A DNA stretch of 64,000 bases from the NCBI RefSeq assembly GCF_900110945.1, contig NZ_FOFL01000002.1, positions 744,001-808,000 of the forward strand, in the 5' to 3' direction. Origin of the DNA: Devosia sp. YR412 (lineage in GTDB: Bacteria; Pseudomonadota; Alphaproteobacteria; Rhizobiales; Devosiaceae). This document shows, piece by piece, positions 40,201 to 49,417 of this stretch (the first letter of the stretch is position 1; each line of letters opens with the position of its first letter). The notes below the pieces were generated by a model. That model saw nothing but the letters and a program-made list of their open reading frames with translations, searched no databases and had not been told where the DNA came from. Both the position numbers and the translations under genes were made by a program.

Positions 40201-41220
40201 TCAGCGCAGGCCGTTCCGCTCGACGATGCGATTGCCGTGCCGGACCGTCTGCAGATGGCCCCGGCGAACGAACTTGCCGATCTTGCTGGAGAACTGGCTG
40301 GCGCTAAAGGCTGCCGCGACGCGGACGGTGTAGCCTTCGCTGCGATCCCAGTCTGTCGACTTGTACAGGCCCTCGATGAGCTTGCTGTCGAAGATGCCAT
40401 CATAGAGCACCGGGACCGGCGTGATGCCGAACAGCTCGAACCACTCCATGGTCTCGTCCCAGGATTGGCAGATGTTCTGGTCGCTCCACACCGAAAACCC
40501 CATGAAATAGGACGCGAGGTCCTGATAGGCGATCGAGTGTTTGGCGAAGAGGTTTTCGCCGCAGATCCGCCAGCCGGGCGGAATGTCACCGGCGATCGTC
40601 GACCAATATTGCTTGACCCAGTCGCGTGACGGGTGATGCCTCCCGTCAACGCTGCGCGCATGGATGTGGTCGAGATACATGGTGGTGTTTTCGCCATCCA
40701 TCTTCTCGGTGACGATGACGCGTTCACCCACGAGGCCATCGAGGGATGCCATGACACGGTCGTCGTCATTGATCCCCTCGGACCACGGCAGGTGATGGGT
40801 GCGGGGATATTTCACCCAGTGGGTGAACATTTCCAGCACGCCACCGCGCTCCAGGATCTTCTGCACGCTCTCATCGAAAAACAGCTCGCCGCGCACACGC
40901 TGCCCATTGGGCAGCACGGGATTGCCCCATTTGTCATAGGGCTGGTCGTCATAAAGATGCGGCGGCAGGACAATGCGGGTAATACCGGCGGCAGCCCGGA
41001 TGTCCTCGACCGAGATCTGCGTGCTCTCGCAGGCGATATGGTGTTCCTGGCAGACCGATGCGCCGTTTTCGAGATAGTAGCCGCCATCCGGCCACAGCCG
41101 CCGTTCCATGATGTGATGGGCGTCCACCGCCGGGCCGCTGCAGATGACGCATTGGTGGTTGTCGCGGGCAAAGACCCCTTCGCGGAAAGCGTCGCGGCTA
41201 AGCAGGATTGCCGGTTTCAT
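40201..41220 (-). CDS. RNA ligase-like protein with N-terminal HNH-type zinc domain
   Basis: Protein of 339 residues with two parts. Residues ~15-65 are HNH-like: C24-x2-C27, HH at 35-36, then C57 and HH at 60-61. Residues ~130-339 are an RNA-ligase nucleotidyltransferase: motif I KMDGEN with the AMP-accepting lysine K173, motif III-like YFMGFSVW, motif IV EGYTVR, and a final lysine motif in KIGKFVR. It would join or repair RNA ends using ATP; the HNH part could cut or only bind. No phosphatase or kinase partner is adjacent. All ligase motifs appear intact. Confidence 0.85.
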   Translation of the reverse strand: MKPAILLSRDAFREGVFARDNHQCVICSGPAVDAHHIMERRLWPDGGYYLENGASVCQEHHIACESTQISVEDIRAAAGITRIVLPPHLYDDQPYDKWGNPVLPNGQRVRGELFFDESVQKILERGGVLEMFTHWVKYPRTHHLPWSEGINDDDRVMASLDGLVGERVIVTEKMDGENTTMYLDHIHARSVDGRHHPSRDWVKQYWSTIAGDIPPGWRICGENLFAKHSIAYQDLASYFMGFSVWSDQNICQSWDETMEWFELFGITPVPVLYDGIFDSKLIEGLYKSTDWDRSEGYTVRVAAAFSASQFSSKIGKFVRRGHLQTVRHGNRIVERNGLR

Positions 41221-41353
41221 CGTAGTAGCCCCTCTGGATCCAGATCATCTGCCTCACCTCTAGGGTGATGCCCCGGCCGGCGCTGTTCCTGCGGGAACAA
41301 GGGCCGGCCAGGATCTGAAAGCGAGCAGAGACCGCGACCGCTGCTGGCCTGGG

Positions 41354-41977
41354 CTAGGGCGTTTCTTGCCCCATCCAGCGCGCACCGGCGGGCCGCTGCA
41401 GTAACCGCTGATAGTAATCCGCCACCGCCGGAAATTGCGGCTTCTCCGCCGGGATCGACATCCAGCGATGCACCGACAGGCCGAGCGCGATATCAGCAAT
41501 GCTGACATCATCGCCGGCCACAAAGCCATTGCCGGAATCGTGCCCGAGCCGAGCCTCGAGGATTTCCATCCTCGTCGCCCACTTGGCGATCGACTCGGCC
41601 ACCTTTGCCGGATCATCATAGCCGGGCGTCTTGCGGATCAGCGCGTTAACCGCATAGCCCCAGGGTGGATTGAGTTCGGCCGCCTGCCAGCCCAGCCATT
41701 GCAGTGCCAGCGCCCGCTGTTCCAGCGGACCGGGCAGCAGCTTGCCCTCCCGCTCGGCCAGATAGATCAGGATGGCATTGCTTTCCCACAGGACGAAGCC
41801 GCCCTCGAGCAGCACCGGCACCTGTCCATTGGGGTTGAGCGCCAGAAATTCGGGCACCTTGGGATCGCGCCCGGGCATGCCCCAGTCCTCCCGTTCATAG
41901 ACGAGCCCCAGTTCGTCGAGCGCCCACAGCACTTTGCGTACGTTGATCGAGGTGATCCGGCCTAAAACCTTCAGCAT
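41354..41977 (-). CDS. Glutathione S-transferase family protein
   Basis: Cytosolic protein of about 207 residues. Residues 1-75 are the thioredoxin-like glutathione-binding half (MLKVLGRITSINVRKVLWALDELG with the S-x-N-x-R-K-V motif, NPNGQVPVLLEGG, WESNAILIYLA). The rest is the helical domain. AAGGA lies seven bases before the ATG at 41977; in-frame starts further upstream are not family-like. It is divergent from fliF. Substrate unknown. Confidence 0.88.
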   Translation of the reverse strand: MLKVLGRITSINVRKVLWALDELGLVYEREDWGMPGRDPKVPEFLALNPNGQVPVLLEGGFVLWESNAILIYLAEREGKLLPGPLEQRALALQWLGWQAAELNPPWGYAVNALIRKTPGYDDPAKVAESIAKWATRMEILEARLGHDSGNGFVAGDDVSIADIALGLSVHRWMSIPAEKPQFPAVADYYQRLLQRPAGARWMGQETP

Positions 41978-42042
41978 CAGACTCATCCTTTTGAAACTCT
42001 CCCCGGCATTTTGTGCCGGAATTTGCAAACTGCAACGGGGAG

Positions 42043-42058
42043 TTAAGACATTGTTTAC
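42043..42058. promoter_or_regulatory. CtrA-like box upstream of fliF
   Basis: TTAA-N7-TTTAC at 42043-42058, one mismatch from TTAA-N7-TTAAC, about 68 bases before fliF. In related bacteria fliF-type early flagellar operons are activated by CtrA. A small hairpin (CCGGCA / TGCCGG) lies just upstream at 42003-42019. Confidence 0.5.
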
Positions 42059-42125
42059 CATCAGGTAGGTAATTTTTGCCCAGCGGCCTCCACGTGCGTT
42101 TGCGTCGGCATGGGTCATCCTCGAA

Positions 42126-43775
42126 TTGAGTACCGGCGTGGAAAACTTCACACAGCTGATCAACCGCATAGGCCTGCCGCGTCTGGCAGCGATGGCGGTC
42201 GTCGCCGTACTGATGCTGGGCTTTTTCGGCTTTCTCATCACCCGCGCCCAGACCCCGAATCTCGCGCCGCTCTATACCGGCCTCAGTCTTGAGGATTCCT
42301 CGGCCATCGTCACCGAGCTACAGACGCTCAACATTCCCTATGAGCTGCGCGGCGAAGGCGACACGATTCTCATCCCGCGCGATGACATCACCACCACCCG
42401 CATGACGCTGGCCGGCTCGGGCCTGCCGACGCGCGGCCAAGTCGGCTATGAAATCTTCGACCAGCAGTCGACGCTGGGCGCAACGAGCTTTGTGCAGAAC
42501 ATCAACAATGTCCGCGCGCTCGAAGGCGAACTGGCCCGCACCATCGGCTCGCTCAACCGTATCAAATCGGCCCGTGTCCATCTGGTGCTGCCCGAGCGTG
42601 AACTGTTCCGCCGCGAAAAGACTGCGCCGTCGGCCTCGATCGTGCTCTCGGTGCGCGGTGAACTGGCCAATGGCGAAATCCGCGCCATCCAGCACATGGT
42701 CGCCTCGGCCATCGAGGGCATGACCCCGTCGCGCGTCTCGATCGTCGACGACCAGGGCAACCTGCTCGCCTCCGGCACTGGCGACGATGCCGAAGGTGCC
42801 ATGGCTGGTGATGCTGCTGAACGCACCCTCGGCTATGAAAACCGCCTGCGCACCCGCGTCGAGGACATGCTGGCCAATGTGGTCGGCCCGGGCCGTGCCC
42901 GCGTCGAAGTCTCCGCCGAGATCGACTTCAACCGCTCGACTACAACCGAAGAGCGCTTCGACCCGGAATCCCAGGTCGTCCGCTCCAGCCAGCTGCGCGA
43001 GACCGAAAACCTCACCAATGGCGCCAATGGCCAGGTAACCGTGGCCAACGAACTGCCCGGCGCATCGCAGAACACTGGCGGCGCGGGCCCGAGCGAACAG
43101 GGTACGTCGTCCGAAGAAGTCACCAATTACGAGATTTCCAAGACCACCCAGACCGCCGTCACCGAAGCCGGTTCGGTCAAGCGTCTATCGGTCGCCGTGG
43201 TGGTCGATGGCGTCTATGCCACCGACGCCGCCGGCACGCAGACCTATACGCCGCGCACCGCCGATGAAGTCGCGCAGATCCTGACCCTGGTGCGCTCCGC
43301 CGTCGGCTATTCGGAAACCCGCGGCGACAGCGTCGAAGTCGTCAACATGCAGTTTGCCGAGCGGCCCGATCTGGCCGTGCCGGGCACCGATGCGGCCGGT
43401 GGCCTGCTCGACTTCACCCGCGACGACCTGATGAACGGCGCCGAAATGGCCGTGACCCTGTTGATCGCCCTGGCGCTGGTGTTCTTCGTGATGCGCCCGC
43501 TGCTGAAGAAAGCCCTTTCGCCCGAAACCCAGCCGCTCGCCCTGCCCCCGGCCGCCGAACTCGGTCACCACGGCGTGCTGAGCGCGGATGGCCAGGTCAT
43601 CGCCGAAGCAGAGCAGGAGATCGAACGGGACAAGACGCCGGCCTGGGTAGCCAATGCCAAGTCGATGGGCGAGACCCAGCTGCAGACGCTCAAGACCGTC
43701 GGCAGCCTCGTCGAAGAAAATCCCCGCCAGGCCGCGCTGATCGTGCGCGACTGGCTGGGTAGTGCAGCGGCGTAA
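42126..43775 (+). CDS. fliF: Flagellar MS-ring protein FliF
   Basis: Inner-membrane ring protein of 549 residues that nucleates flagellar assembly. Transmembrane segments are at ~18-42 and ~440-460. The periplasmic ring-building region includes [20 protein letters not shown] and [18 protein letters not shown]. The C-terminal FliG-binding segment (DWLGSAAA end) is present. The start is a TTG at 42126 or a GTG at 42138; both lack a strong ribosome site. First gene of the operon fliF-fliG-fliH-fliN-flbD-flhA. Confidence 0.96.
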   Translation: MSTGVENFTQLINRIGLPRLAAMAVVAVLMLGFFGFLITRAQTPNLAPLYTGLSLEDSSAIVTELQTLNIPYELRGEGDTILIPRDDITTTRMTLAGSGLPTRGQVGYEIFDQQSTLGATSFVQNINNVRALEGELARTIGSLNRIKSARVHLVLPERELFRREKTAPSASIVLSVRGELANGEIRAIQHMVASAIEGMTPSRVSIVDDQGNLLASGTGDDAEGAMAGDAAERTLGYENRLRTRVEDMLANVVGPGRARVEVSAEIDFNRSTTTEERFDPESQVVRSSQLRETENLTNGANGQVTVANELPGASQNTGGAGPSEQGTSSEEVTNYEISKTTQTAVTEAGSVKRLSVAVVVDGVYATDAAGTQTYTPRTADEVAQILTLVRSAVGYSETRGDSVEVVNMQFAERPDLAVPGTDAAGGLLDFTRDDLMNGAEMAVTLLIALALVFFVMRPLLKKALSPETQPLALPPAAELGHHGVLSADGQVIAEAEQEIERDKTPAWVANAKSMGETQLQTLKTVGSLVEENPRQAALIVRDWLGSAAA

Positions 43776-43780
43776 CCCCG

Positions 43781-44854
43781 ATGGCCCTGGTTTCCCAATC
43801 CGCAGCTCCCGAAGCCTCTGGCGCCAAGCAGCTCATCGTCGGCGCTGGCGCAGCCAACCGTGTGCTGACCGGCGACGAAAAGGCTGCCGCCCTGCTGCTG
43901 GCGCTTGGCCCCGATTACGGCAAGCCGATCTTTGACGAGCTCGACGAGCTCGAAGTCAAACAGCTCAGCCGGGCCATGGTGCGCCTCGGCCCGATTACCC
44001 AGGAAATGCTCGACGACCTGATGGTCGAATTCGTCACCACGATTTCGTCCAATGGCTCGCTGTCGGGCAATACCGATTCAACCGAGCGCTTGCTGCTCAG
44101 CTTCCTGCCGCCCGACAAGGTCGATTCCATCATGGAAGAGATCCGCGGTCCGGCCGGTCGCAACATGTGGGAGAAACTATCCAACGTGCAGGCCGACGTG
44201 CTGGCCGCCTATCTCAAGAACGAATACCCCCAGACCATTGCCGTGGTTCTGAGCAAGATTGCCACCGAGCACGCCTCGCAGGTGCTGGCCGTTTTGCCCG
44301 AGGAACTCGCCATGGATGTGGTGCAGCGCATGCTCGGGCTGGACCCCGTGCAGAAGGAGATTCTCGAAAAGATCGAGTCGACCCTGCGCACCGAATTCAT
44401 GTCGACCCTCAACCACAGCAAACGCCGCGATAGCCATGAGCAGATGGCCGAGATCTTCAACAGCTTCGATCGTCAGACCGAAGCCCGCTTCATCACCACC
44501 CTCGAAGAGCACAACCGCGACGATGCCGAACGCATCAAGTCGCTGATGTTCACCTTCGAGGATCTGGCGAAGCTCGAATCCTCGGCCATCCAGACCCTGC
44601 TCACCAAGATGGACAAGAAGGAACTGGCGATGGCGCTCAAAGGCGCCAACGACCAGGTCAAGGAAAGCTTCTTCAACAATATGTCGGGCCGCACGGCAAA
44701 GCTGCTGCGCGACGACATGGAAGCCATGGGCCCGGTCCGCCTCAAGGATGTCGACGAGGCCCAGGGCCGCATGGTTTCCACCGCCAAGGATCTCGCCGCC
44801 AAGGGTGACATCGTCATCCTCAAGTCCAAATCCGACGATCAGATGGTGGCGTAA
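43781..44854 (+). CDS. fliG: Flagellar motor switch protein FliG
   Basis: Cytoplasmic rotor protein of 357 residues. The N-domain binds FliF ([25 protein letters not shown]). The middle domain has the [26 protein letters not shown] EHPQ-like motif, and the C-domain with charged helix ([35 protein letters not shown]) contacts the stator. Starts five bases after fliF. Length and motifs are normal. Confidence 0.96.
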   Translation: MALVSQSAAPEASGAKQLIVGAGAANRVLTGDEKAAALLLALGPDYGKPIFDELDELEVKQLSRAMVRLGPITQEMLDDLMVEFVTTISSNGSLSGNTDSTERLLLSFLPPDKVDSIMEEIRGPAGRNMWEKLSNVQADVLAAYLKNEYPQTIAVVLSKIATEHASQVLAVLPEELAMDVVQRMLGLDPVQKEILEKIESTLRTEFMSTLNHSKRRDSHEQMAEIFNSFDRQTEARFITTLEEHNRDDAERIKSLMFTFEDLAKLESSAIQTLLTKMDKKELAMALKGANDQVKESFFNNMSGRTAKLLRDDMEAMGPVRLKDVDEAQGRMVSTAKDLAAKGDIVILKSKSDDQMVA

Positions 44855-44856
44855 CC

Positions 44857-45522
44857 ATGGCCGCAACCCACGCCCGCTTTACCTTCGGCCTCGACCTCAG
44901 CAAGGGCCCTGCTGCGACGCCTGCCGCCGCACCGGCCATTCCGATGATGCCCGAGGATCTGGTCGCCCAGCTCATCGCCCAGGCGCGCGAAGAAGCCTAT
45001 GCCGAAGGCATGCAGGCCGGCGAGCGCAATGCGGCCGCCGTTGCCGCCCAGACCCTGGCTGCTGCGGCCGCCACGCTGGCTACCCAGTCGGCCGAAATGG
45101 CAGCGGCGCTGGATGATGCCAGCGCCGAGATGCGCCGTGAGGCGGTTGAACTGGCAGCCAGCGTTGGCCGCAAGCTGGCGCTGCACCTTTTGGCGCGTTA
45201 CCCGACGCTCGAACTCGACGCGCTGATCGGCGAATGCATGCAAAGCCTTTCCGGCGTGCCGCATCTCGTGGTGCGCTGCAATCCCTCCATCGCCGACGCC
45301 ATCCGCGACATCGCCACTGCCCACATGCAGACCTCGGGCTTTGCCGGGCGTCTAGTGGTGATGGGCGATCCCGACCTGCGCCTCGGCGACGGCCGGCTCG
45401 AATGGGTCGATGGCGGGTTGGTGCGCGACATTGGCGCCGTCTCCAAAGACATCGACAGCAAGATTTCGGCCTATCTCACCGCCAAGAGCGGCCAGGCCCA
45501 GCAACAGGAGAGCAGCCATTGA
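44857..45522 (+). CDS. fliH: FliH-like flagellar export regulator
   Basis: Protein of 221 residues in the FliH position between fliG and fliN. It has an alanine-rich N-terminus, a helical middle (AQAREEAYAEGMQAGERNAAA, ~40-60, with glycine-spaced repeats as in FliH) and a C-terminal part with EWVDGGLVRDI, the pattern seen in FliH/YscL stalk proteins. It would bind and restrain the FliI ATPase, encoded at 62289. Sequence similarity in this family is low; synteny carries weight. It starts two bases after fliG. Confidence 0.82.
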   Translation: MAATHARFTFGLDLSKGPAATPAAAPAIPMMPEDLVAQLIAQAREEAYAEGMQAGERNAAAVAAQTLAAAAATLATQSAEMAAALDDASAEMRREAVELAASVGRKLALHLLARYPTLELDALIGECMQSLSGVPHLVVRCNPSIADAIRDIATAHMQTSGFAGRLVVMGDPDLRLGDGRLEWVDGGLVRDIGAVSKDIDSKISAYLTAKSGQAQQQESSH

Positions 45523-45863
45523 GCGCTTCCGATCCCAATGACGTCGCCGGCGATGAAATCTCCTTCGAGGAAATGCTCGCCACCGTGCAGCCGACAGCGC
45601 CCGAAGCCCATGTTGAACGCAGCGCCTCCGATCTCGAGGCAGTGTTCGACGTGCCGGTCCGCGTCTCGGTGGTGCTCGGCCGCACCAAGATGCCGGTTTC
45701 CGCGCTGCTCAAGCTTGATACCGGCACCGTCATCGAACTCGATCGCCAGGTTGGCGAAGCCGTCGAAATCTTCATCAACGAACGCCTCGTGGCGCGCGGC
45801 GAAATCGTCCTCGTCGAGAACAAGCTCGGCGTGACCATGACCGAAATCATCAAACCACAGTAA
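45519..45863 (+). CDS. fliN: Flagellar motor switch protein FliN
   Basis: C-ring protein of 114 residues with the surface-presentation fold: FDVPVRVSVVLGRTKMPVSALLKLDTGTVIELDRQVGEAVEIFINERLVARGEIVLVENKLGVTMTEI. The start is a TTG overlapping the fliH stop by four bases (TTGA), the only frame-consistent start near the overlap; this implies coupled, perhaps reduced, initiation. A longer open frame upstream in the same phase overlaps fliH and is a shadow. Confidence 0.93.
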   Translation: MSASDPNDVAGDEISFEEMLATVQPTAPEAHVERSASDLEAVFDVPVRVSVVLGRTKMPVSALLKLDTGTVIELDRQVGEAVEIFINERLVARGEIVLVENKLGVTMTEIIKPQ

Positions 45864-45874
45864 GGGAGGCCAGG

Positions 45875-47242
45875 ATGCGTCTGCTCATCATCGGAGCCCT
45901 CGAGGGCCAACTCAGCGAAGCCACCAAGATGGCGATGAATGGCGGGGCCAAGGTCGCCCACGCGCCATCCGTCGAGATCGCGCTGGCGGCTCTCCGCGCC
46001 GGCCGTGGCGCCGACCTGCTGCTGGTCGACGTGGTGATGGATATCGCCCATCTGATCGCCGGCCTTGAAGCCGAGCGCATCGCCATTCCCGTTGTCGCCT
46101 GCGGCGTCGAAGCCAATGCCGCAGCCGCCGTCAACGCCATCCGCGCCGGCGCCAAGGAATATATCCCCCTGCCCCCCGACGCCGAGCTGATCGCTGCGGT
46201 CATCGCCGCCGTGACCCGCGAAAGCACCGATTTCCTGTTCCGCGACCCGGCCATGGAACGCGTCGTCAAGATGGCCGACCAGATCGCCGGCTCCGACGCT
46301 TCCATTCTGATCACCGGCGAAAGCGGCACCGGCAAGGAAGTCATCGCCAAATACGTCCACGCCAAGTCCAAGCGCGCCGCCAAGCCGTTCATTTCGGTGA
46401 ACTGCGCCGCCATTCCCGAAGCCCTGCTCGAAAGCGAGCTGTTCGGCCACGAAAAGGGTGCCTTTACCGGCGCCATCGCCCGCCGCATCGGCAAGTTCGA
46501 GGAAGCCTCGGGTGGCACGCTACTGCTCGACGAAATTTCCGAAATGGACGTGCGCCTGCAGGCCAAGCTGTTGCGCGCCATCCAGGAGCGCCTGATCGAC
46601 CGCGTCGGCGGCGGCAAGCCGGTGCCGGTGGATATCCGCATCCTCGCCACCTCCAACCGCAATCTCAACGAGGCGGTTCGCGAAGGCAGCTTCCGCGAAG
46701 ACCTGCTGTTCCGCCTCAATGTGGTAAACCTCAAACTCCCCGCCCTGCGCGATCGCCCCGGCGATATCGCGGCGCTGTCGGAACATTTCGTCGCCAAATA
46801 TGCCAAGGCCAATGGCCTGCCGCCGCGCGAACTCTCGCTCGACGCCCGCGCGGCCCTGCTGCAGGCGCCCTGGCCGGGCAATGTCCGCGAGCTGGAAAAC
46901 ACTTTGCATCGCGCCGTGCTGCTGTCCTCGGGCGATATCATCGGCCCCGAAGCCATCGTCCTGCCCGACGGCATGGGCCTGACCGAGGCGGCCTCGGCCA
47001 ACTCGCTGTCGGCCCAGCTGGCGCAGACCGCCCAGACCATGTCGGCGGCCCTCGTTGGCCGCACCGTTGCCGATGTCGAGCGCGACCTGATCCTCGATAC
47101 GCTGGATCACACCCTGGGCAATCGCACCCATGCCGCGAATATCCTGGGCATTTCCATCCGCACGCTCAGAAACAAGCTGAACCAATATTCCGACGAGGGT
47201 ACCCATGTGCCCGAGCCGGGCGAACGCCGTTCCGTAGCGTGA
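45875..47242 (+). CDS. flbD: Sigma-54-dependent flagellar regulator FlbD
   Basis: AAA+ transcription activator of 455 residues. Residues 1-115 are a receiver-like domain without a clear phosphoacceptor pattern, as in FlbD of Caulobacter. Residues ~120-360 are the AAA+ domain with Walker A GESGTGKE (148-155) and the sigma-54 loop GAFTGA (195-200). A C-terminal Fis-type helix-turn-helix follows (LDTLDHTLGNRTHAANILGISIRTLRNKL). It would activate sigma-54 promoters such as that of fliK-flgD. Located between fliN and flhA as in other alphaproteobacteria. Confidence 0.95.
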   Translation: MRLLIIGALEGQLSEATKMAMNGGAKVAHAPSVEIALAALRAGRGADLLLVDVVMDIAHLIAGLEAERIAIPVVACGVEANAAAAVNAIRAGAKEYIPLPPDAELIAAVIAAVTRESTDFLFRDPAMERVVKMADQIAGSDASILITGESGTGKEVIAKYVHAKSKRAAKPFISVNCAAIPEALLESELFGHEKGAFTGAIARRIGKFEEASGGTLLLDEISEMDVRLQAKLLRAIQERLIDRVGGGKPVPVDIRILATSNRNLNEAVREGSFREDLLFRLNVVNLKLPALRDRPGDIAALSEHFVAKYAKANGLPPRELSLDARAALLQAPWPGNVRELENTLHRAVLLSSGDIIGPEAIVLPDGMGLTEAASANSLSAQLAQTAQTMSAALVGRTVADVERDLILDTLDHTLGNRTHAANILGISIRTLRNKLNQYSDEGTHVPEPGERRSVA

Positions 47243-47270
47243 CCCGATTCTCTAGTCTCCGGACCTCTCA

Positions 47271-49415
47271 ATGACCGACTTGCCCAACGGCCGCGCGCGT
47301 CCTGCCTTCAAGGTGCCAACGGCTGCGTCGGTTCTCGACATCATGCGCTCGGGCGATATCGCCCTGGCCATTGGCGTCATGGGCCTTATCGTCATCCTCA
47401 TCGTGCCTCTGCCGCCGCTGCTGGTGGACGGGCTGCTGGCGATCTCAATCGTCTTTTCGGTGATGATCCTGATGACGGCGCTGTTCATTCAGAAGCCGCT
47501 CGAATTCTCGTCCTTCCCGACAGTTCTGCTGATCGCCACCATGCTTCGGCTGGGCCTGAACCTCGCCACCACGCGCCTGATCCTCTCCGAGGGCCATAAC
47601 GGCACCGCCGCCGCCGGTCACGTCATCGAGGCCTTCGGCAATTTCGTGACGCGCGGCAACTTCGTCATCGGTACGGTGATCTTCATTATCCTCGTGATCG
47701 TGAACTTCATCGTCATCACCAAGGGTTCCGGCCGTATCGCCGAAGTGGCCGCCCGCTTCAGCCTCGACGCCATGCCCGGCAAGCAGATGGCTATCGACGC
47801 CGATCTATCGGCTGGCCTGATCGACGAAGATACCGCCAAACGCCGCCGGGCCGAACTGGAAGGCGAAAGCGCCTTTTTCGGTAACATGGATGGTGCGTCC
47901 AAGTTCGTGCGCGGCGACGCCATTGCCGGCCTGATCATCACCTTCATCAACGTTGCCGCCGGCATGCTGATCGGCATGATGCAGGAAGGCCTGAGCTTTC
48001 AGGAAGCCGGCAGCGTCTATACGCTGCTGACCATCGGTGATGGCCTCGTCTCGCAGATCCCGGCGCTGATCGTCTCGACCGCCGCGGGTATTCTGGTCTC
48101 CAAGTCCGGCGTCACCGGTTCGGCCGACAAGGCCCTGTCGGCCCAGTTCACCGGCTATCCGCGTGCGCTCGGCATGTCCTCGGCCGTCATGGCCGGTCTG
48201 GCCCTGCTGCCCGGCATGCCGATCCTGCCCTTTCTCGCCCTTTCGGGCGGCGTCGGCTACATGGCCTGGCGCGCCGCGCAGGCCAAGGATGAGCGCAAGG
48301 CGGACGAAGCCATCCTGCAGGCCACCAAGGCCGCCTCGCAGCCAGGCGCGCCGGGCGCAGCTGCAGCCAATTCGGAAGTGCCGATCAGCGACAGCCTCAA
48401 GATCGATGAGCTCAAGCTCGAGCTTGGCTATGGCCTGCTCGCGCTGGTCAAGGAAGACGAGAACGGCTCCGATCGCCTGACCGAACAGATCAAGGCGCTG
48501 CGCCGCCAGCTGGCCGTGGAACTCGGCTTCGTCATGCCGCCCGTCCGCATCCTCGACAACATGCAGCTCGAGCCGAACGTCTACAAGGTTCGCATCAAGG
48601 AAGTCGAAGCGGGTGCCGGCGAGATCTATGCCAATCAGCTGATGGTCATGGATCCCTACGGCAACCAGATCGACCTGCCGGGCACGCACACCACCGAACC
48701 GACCTTCGGCCTGCCCGCCACCTGGATCGAGCCGGCGCTGCGCGACGAGGCCGAATTGCGCGGCCTGTCGATCATCGATCCCTCGACGGTCATTTCCACC
48801 CACCTGACCGAAGTGCTCAAGTCCAATGTCTCGGACCTGTTGAGCTATGCCAATGTGCAGTCGCTGCTCTCGGGCCTGCCCAAGGAACAGCAGAAACTGG
48901 TAGAAGACATTGTCCCCGGCCTGATTTCGGTTTCCGGCGTGCAGCGCGTGCTGCAGGCGCTGCTGGGCGAACGCATTTCCATTCGCGATCTATCGACCAT
49001 TCTCGAAGGCATTGCCGAAGTCGCCGGCCCCGGCCGCACCGTGCAGATGATCGCCGAGCATGTGCGCTCACGCCTCGCGCGCCAGATCTGCGCGGCAAAC
49101 CTCGGCCCCGATGGCAACCTGCCGCTGCTGACCCTGTCCCCCACCTGGGAGCGCGACTTTGCCGAAGCCATGGTCGGCGACGGCGAGCATCGCCATCTCG
49201 CGATGGCGCCGAGCAAGCTGCAGCAGTTCATCGCCGGCATCCAGCAAGGCTATGAGCGCGCCGCCCAGCAGGGCGAACTGCCGGTGCTGATCACCTCGCC
49301 CTCGATCCGCCCGCATGTCCGCTCGATCATTGAACGCTTCCGCCCGCAGACCGTTGTGATGAGTCAGAACGAAGTCCATCCACGCATCCGCCTCAAGACG
49401 GTGGGGAGTATCTGA
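47271..49415 (+). CDS. flhA: Flagellar export apparatus protein FlhA
   Basis: Inner-membrane export-gate protein of 714 residues. The N-terminal ~330 residues hold about eight helices and the FHIPEP signature region (RIAEVAARFSLDAMPGKQMAIDADLSAGLID). The C-terminal ~340 residues form the cytoplasmic nonameric ring that receives chaperone-substrate complexes. 28 bases separate it from flbD. Complete and of normal length. The next gene starts two bases after its stop. Confidence 0.96.
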   Translation: MTDLPNGRARPAFKVPTAASVLDIMRSGDIALAIGVMGLIVILIVPLPPLLVDGLLAISIVFSVMILMTALFIQKPLEFSSFPTVLLIATMLRLGLNLATTRLILSEGHNGTAAAGHVIEAFGNFVTRGNFVIGTVIFIILVIVNFIVITKGSGRIAEVAARFSLDAMPGKQMAIDADLSAGLIDEDTAKRRRAELEGESAFFGNMDGASKFVRGDAIAGLIITFINVAAGMLIGMMQEGLSFQEAGSVYTLLTIGDGLVSQIPALIVSTAAGILVSKSGVTGSADKALSAQFTGYPRALGMSSAVMAGLALLPGMPILPFLALSGGVGYMAWRAAQAKDERKADEAILQATKAASQPGAPGAAAANSEVPISDSLKIDELKLELGYGLLALVKEDENGSDRLTEQIKALRRQLAVELGFVMPPVRILDNMQLEPNVYKVRIKEVEAGAGEIYANQLMVMDPYGNQIDLPGTHTTEPTFGLPATWIEPALRDEAELRGLSIIDPSTVISTHLTEVLKSNVSDLLSYANVQSLLSGLPKEQQKLVEDIVPGLISVSGVQRVLQALLGERISIRDLSTILEGIAEVAGPGRTVQMIAEHVRSRLARQICAANLGPDGNLPLLTLSPTWERDFAEAMVGDGEHRHLAMAPSKLQQFIAGIQQGYERAAQQGELPVLITSPSIRPHVRSIIERFRPQTVVMSQNEVHPRIRLKTVGSI

Positions 49416-49417
49416 TC

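Noticed and set aside
42003..42019. CCGGCA/TGCCGG hairpin upstream of fliF as a terminator
   Set aside because: It lies upstream of both divergent genes, so no transcript should end there, and the stem is short.
46520..47206. Long antisense frames within flbD
   Set aside because: The sense frame is an unmistakable AAA+ activator; the antisense translation is compositionally biased.
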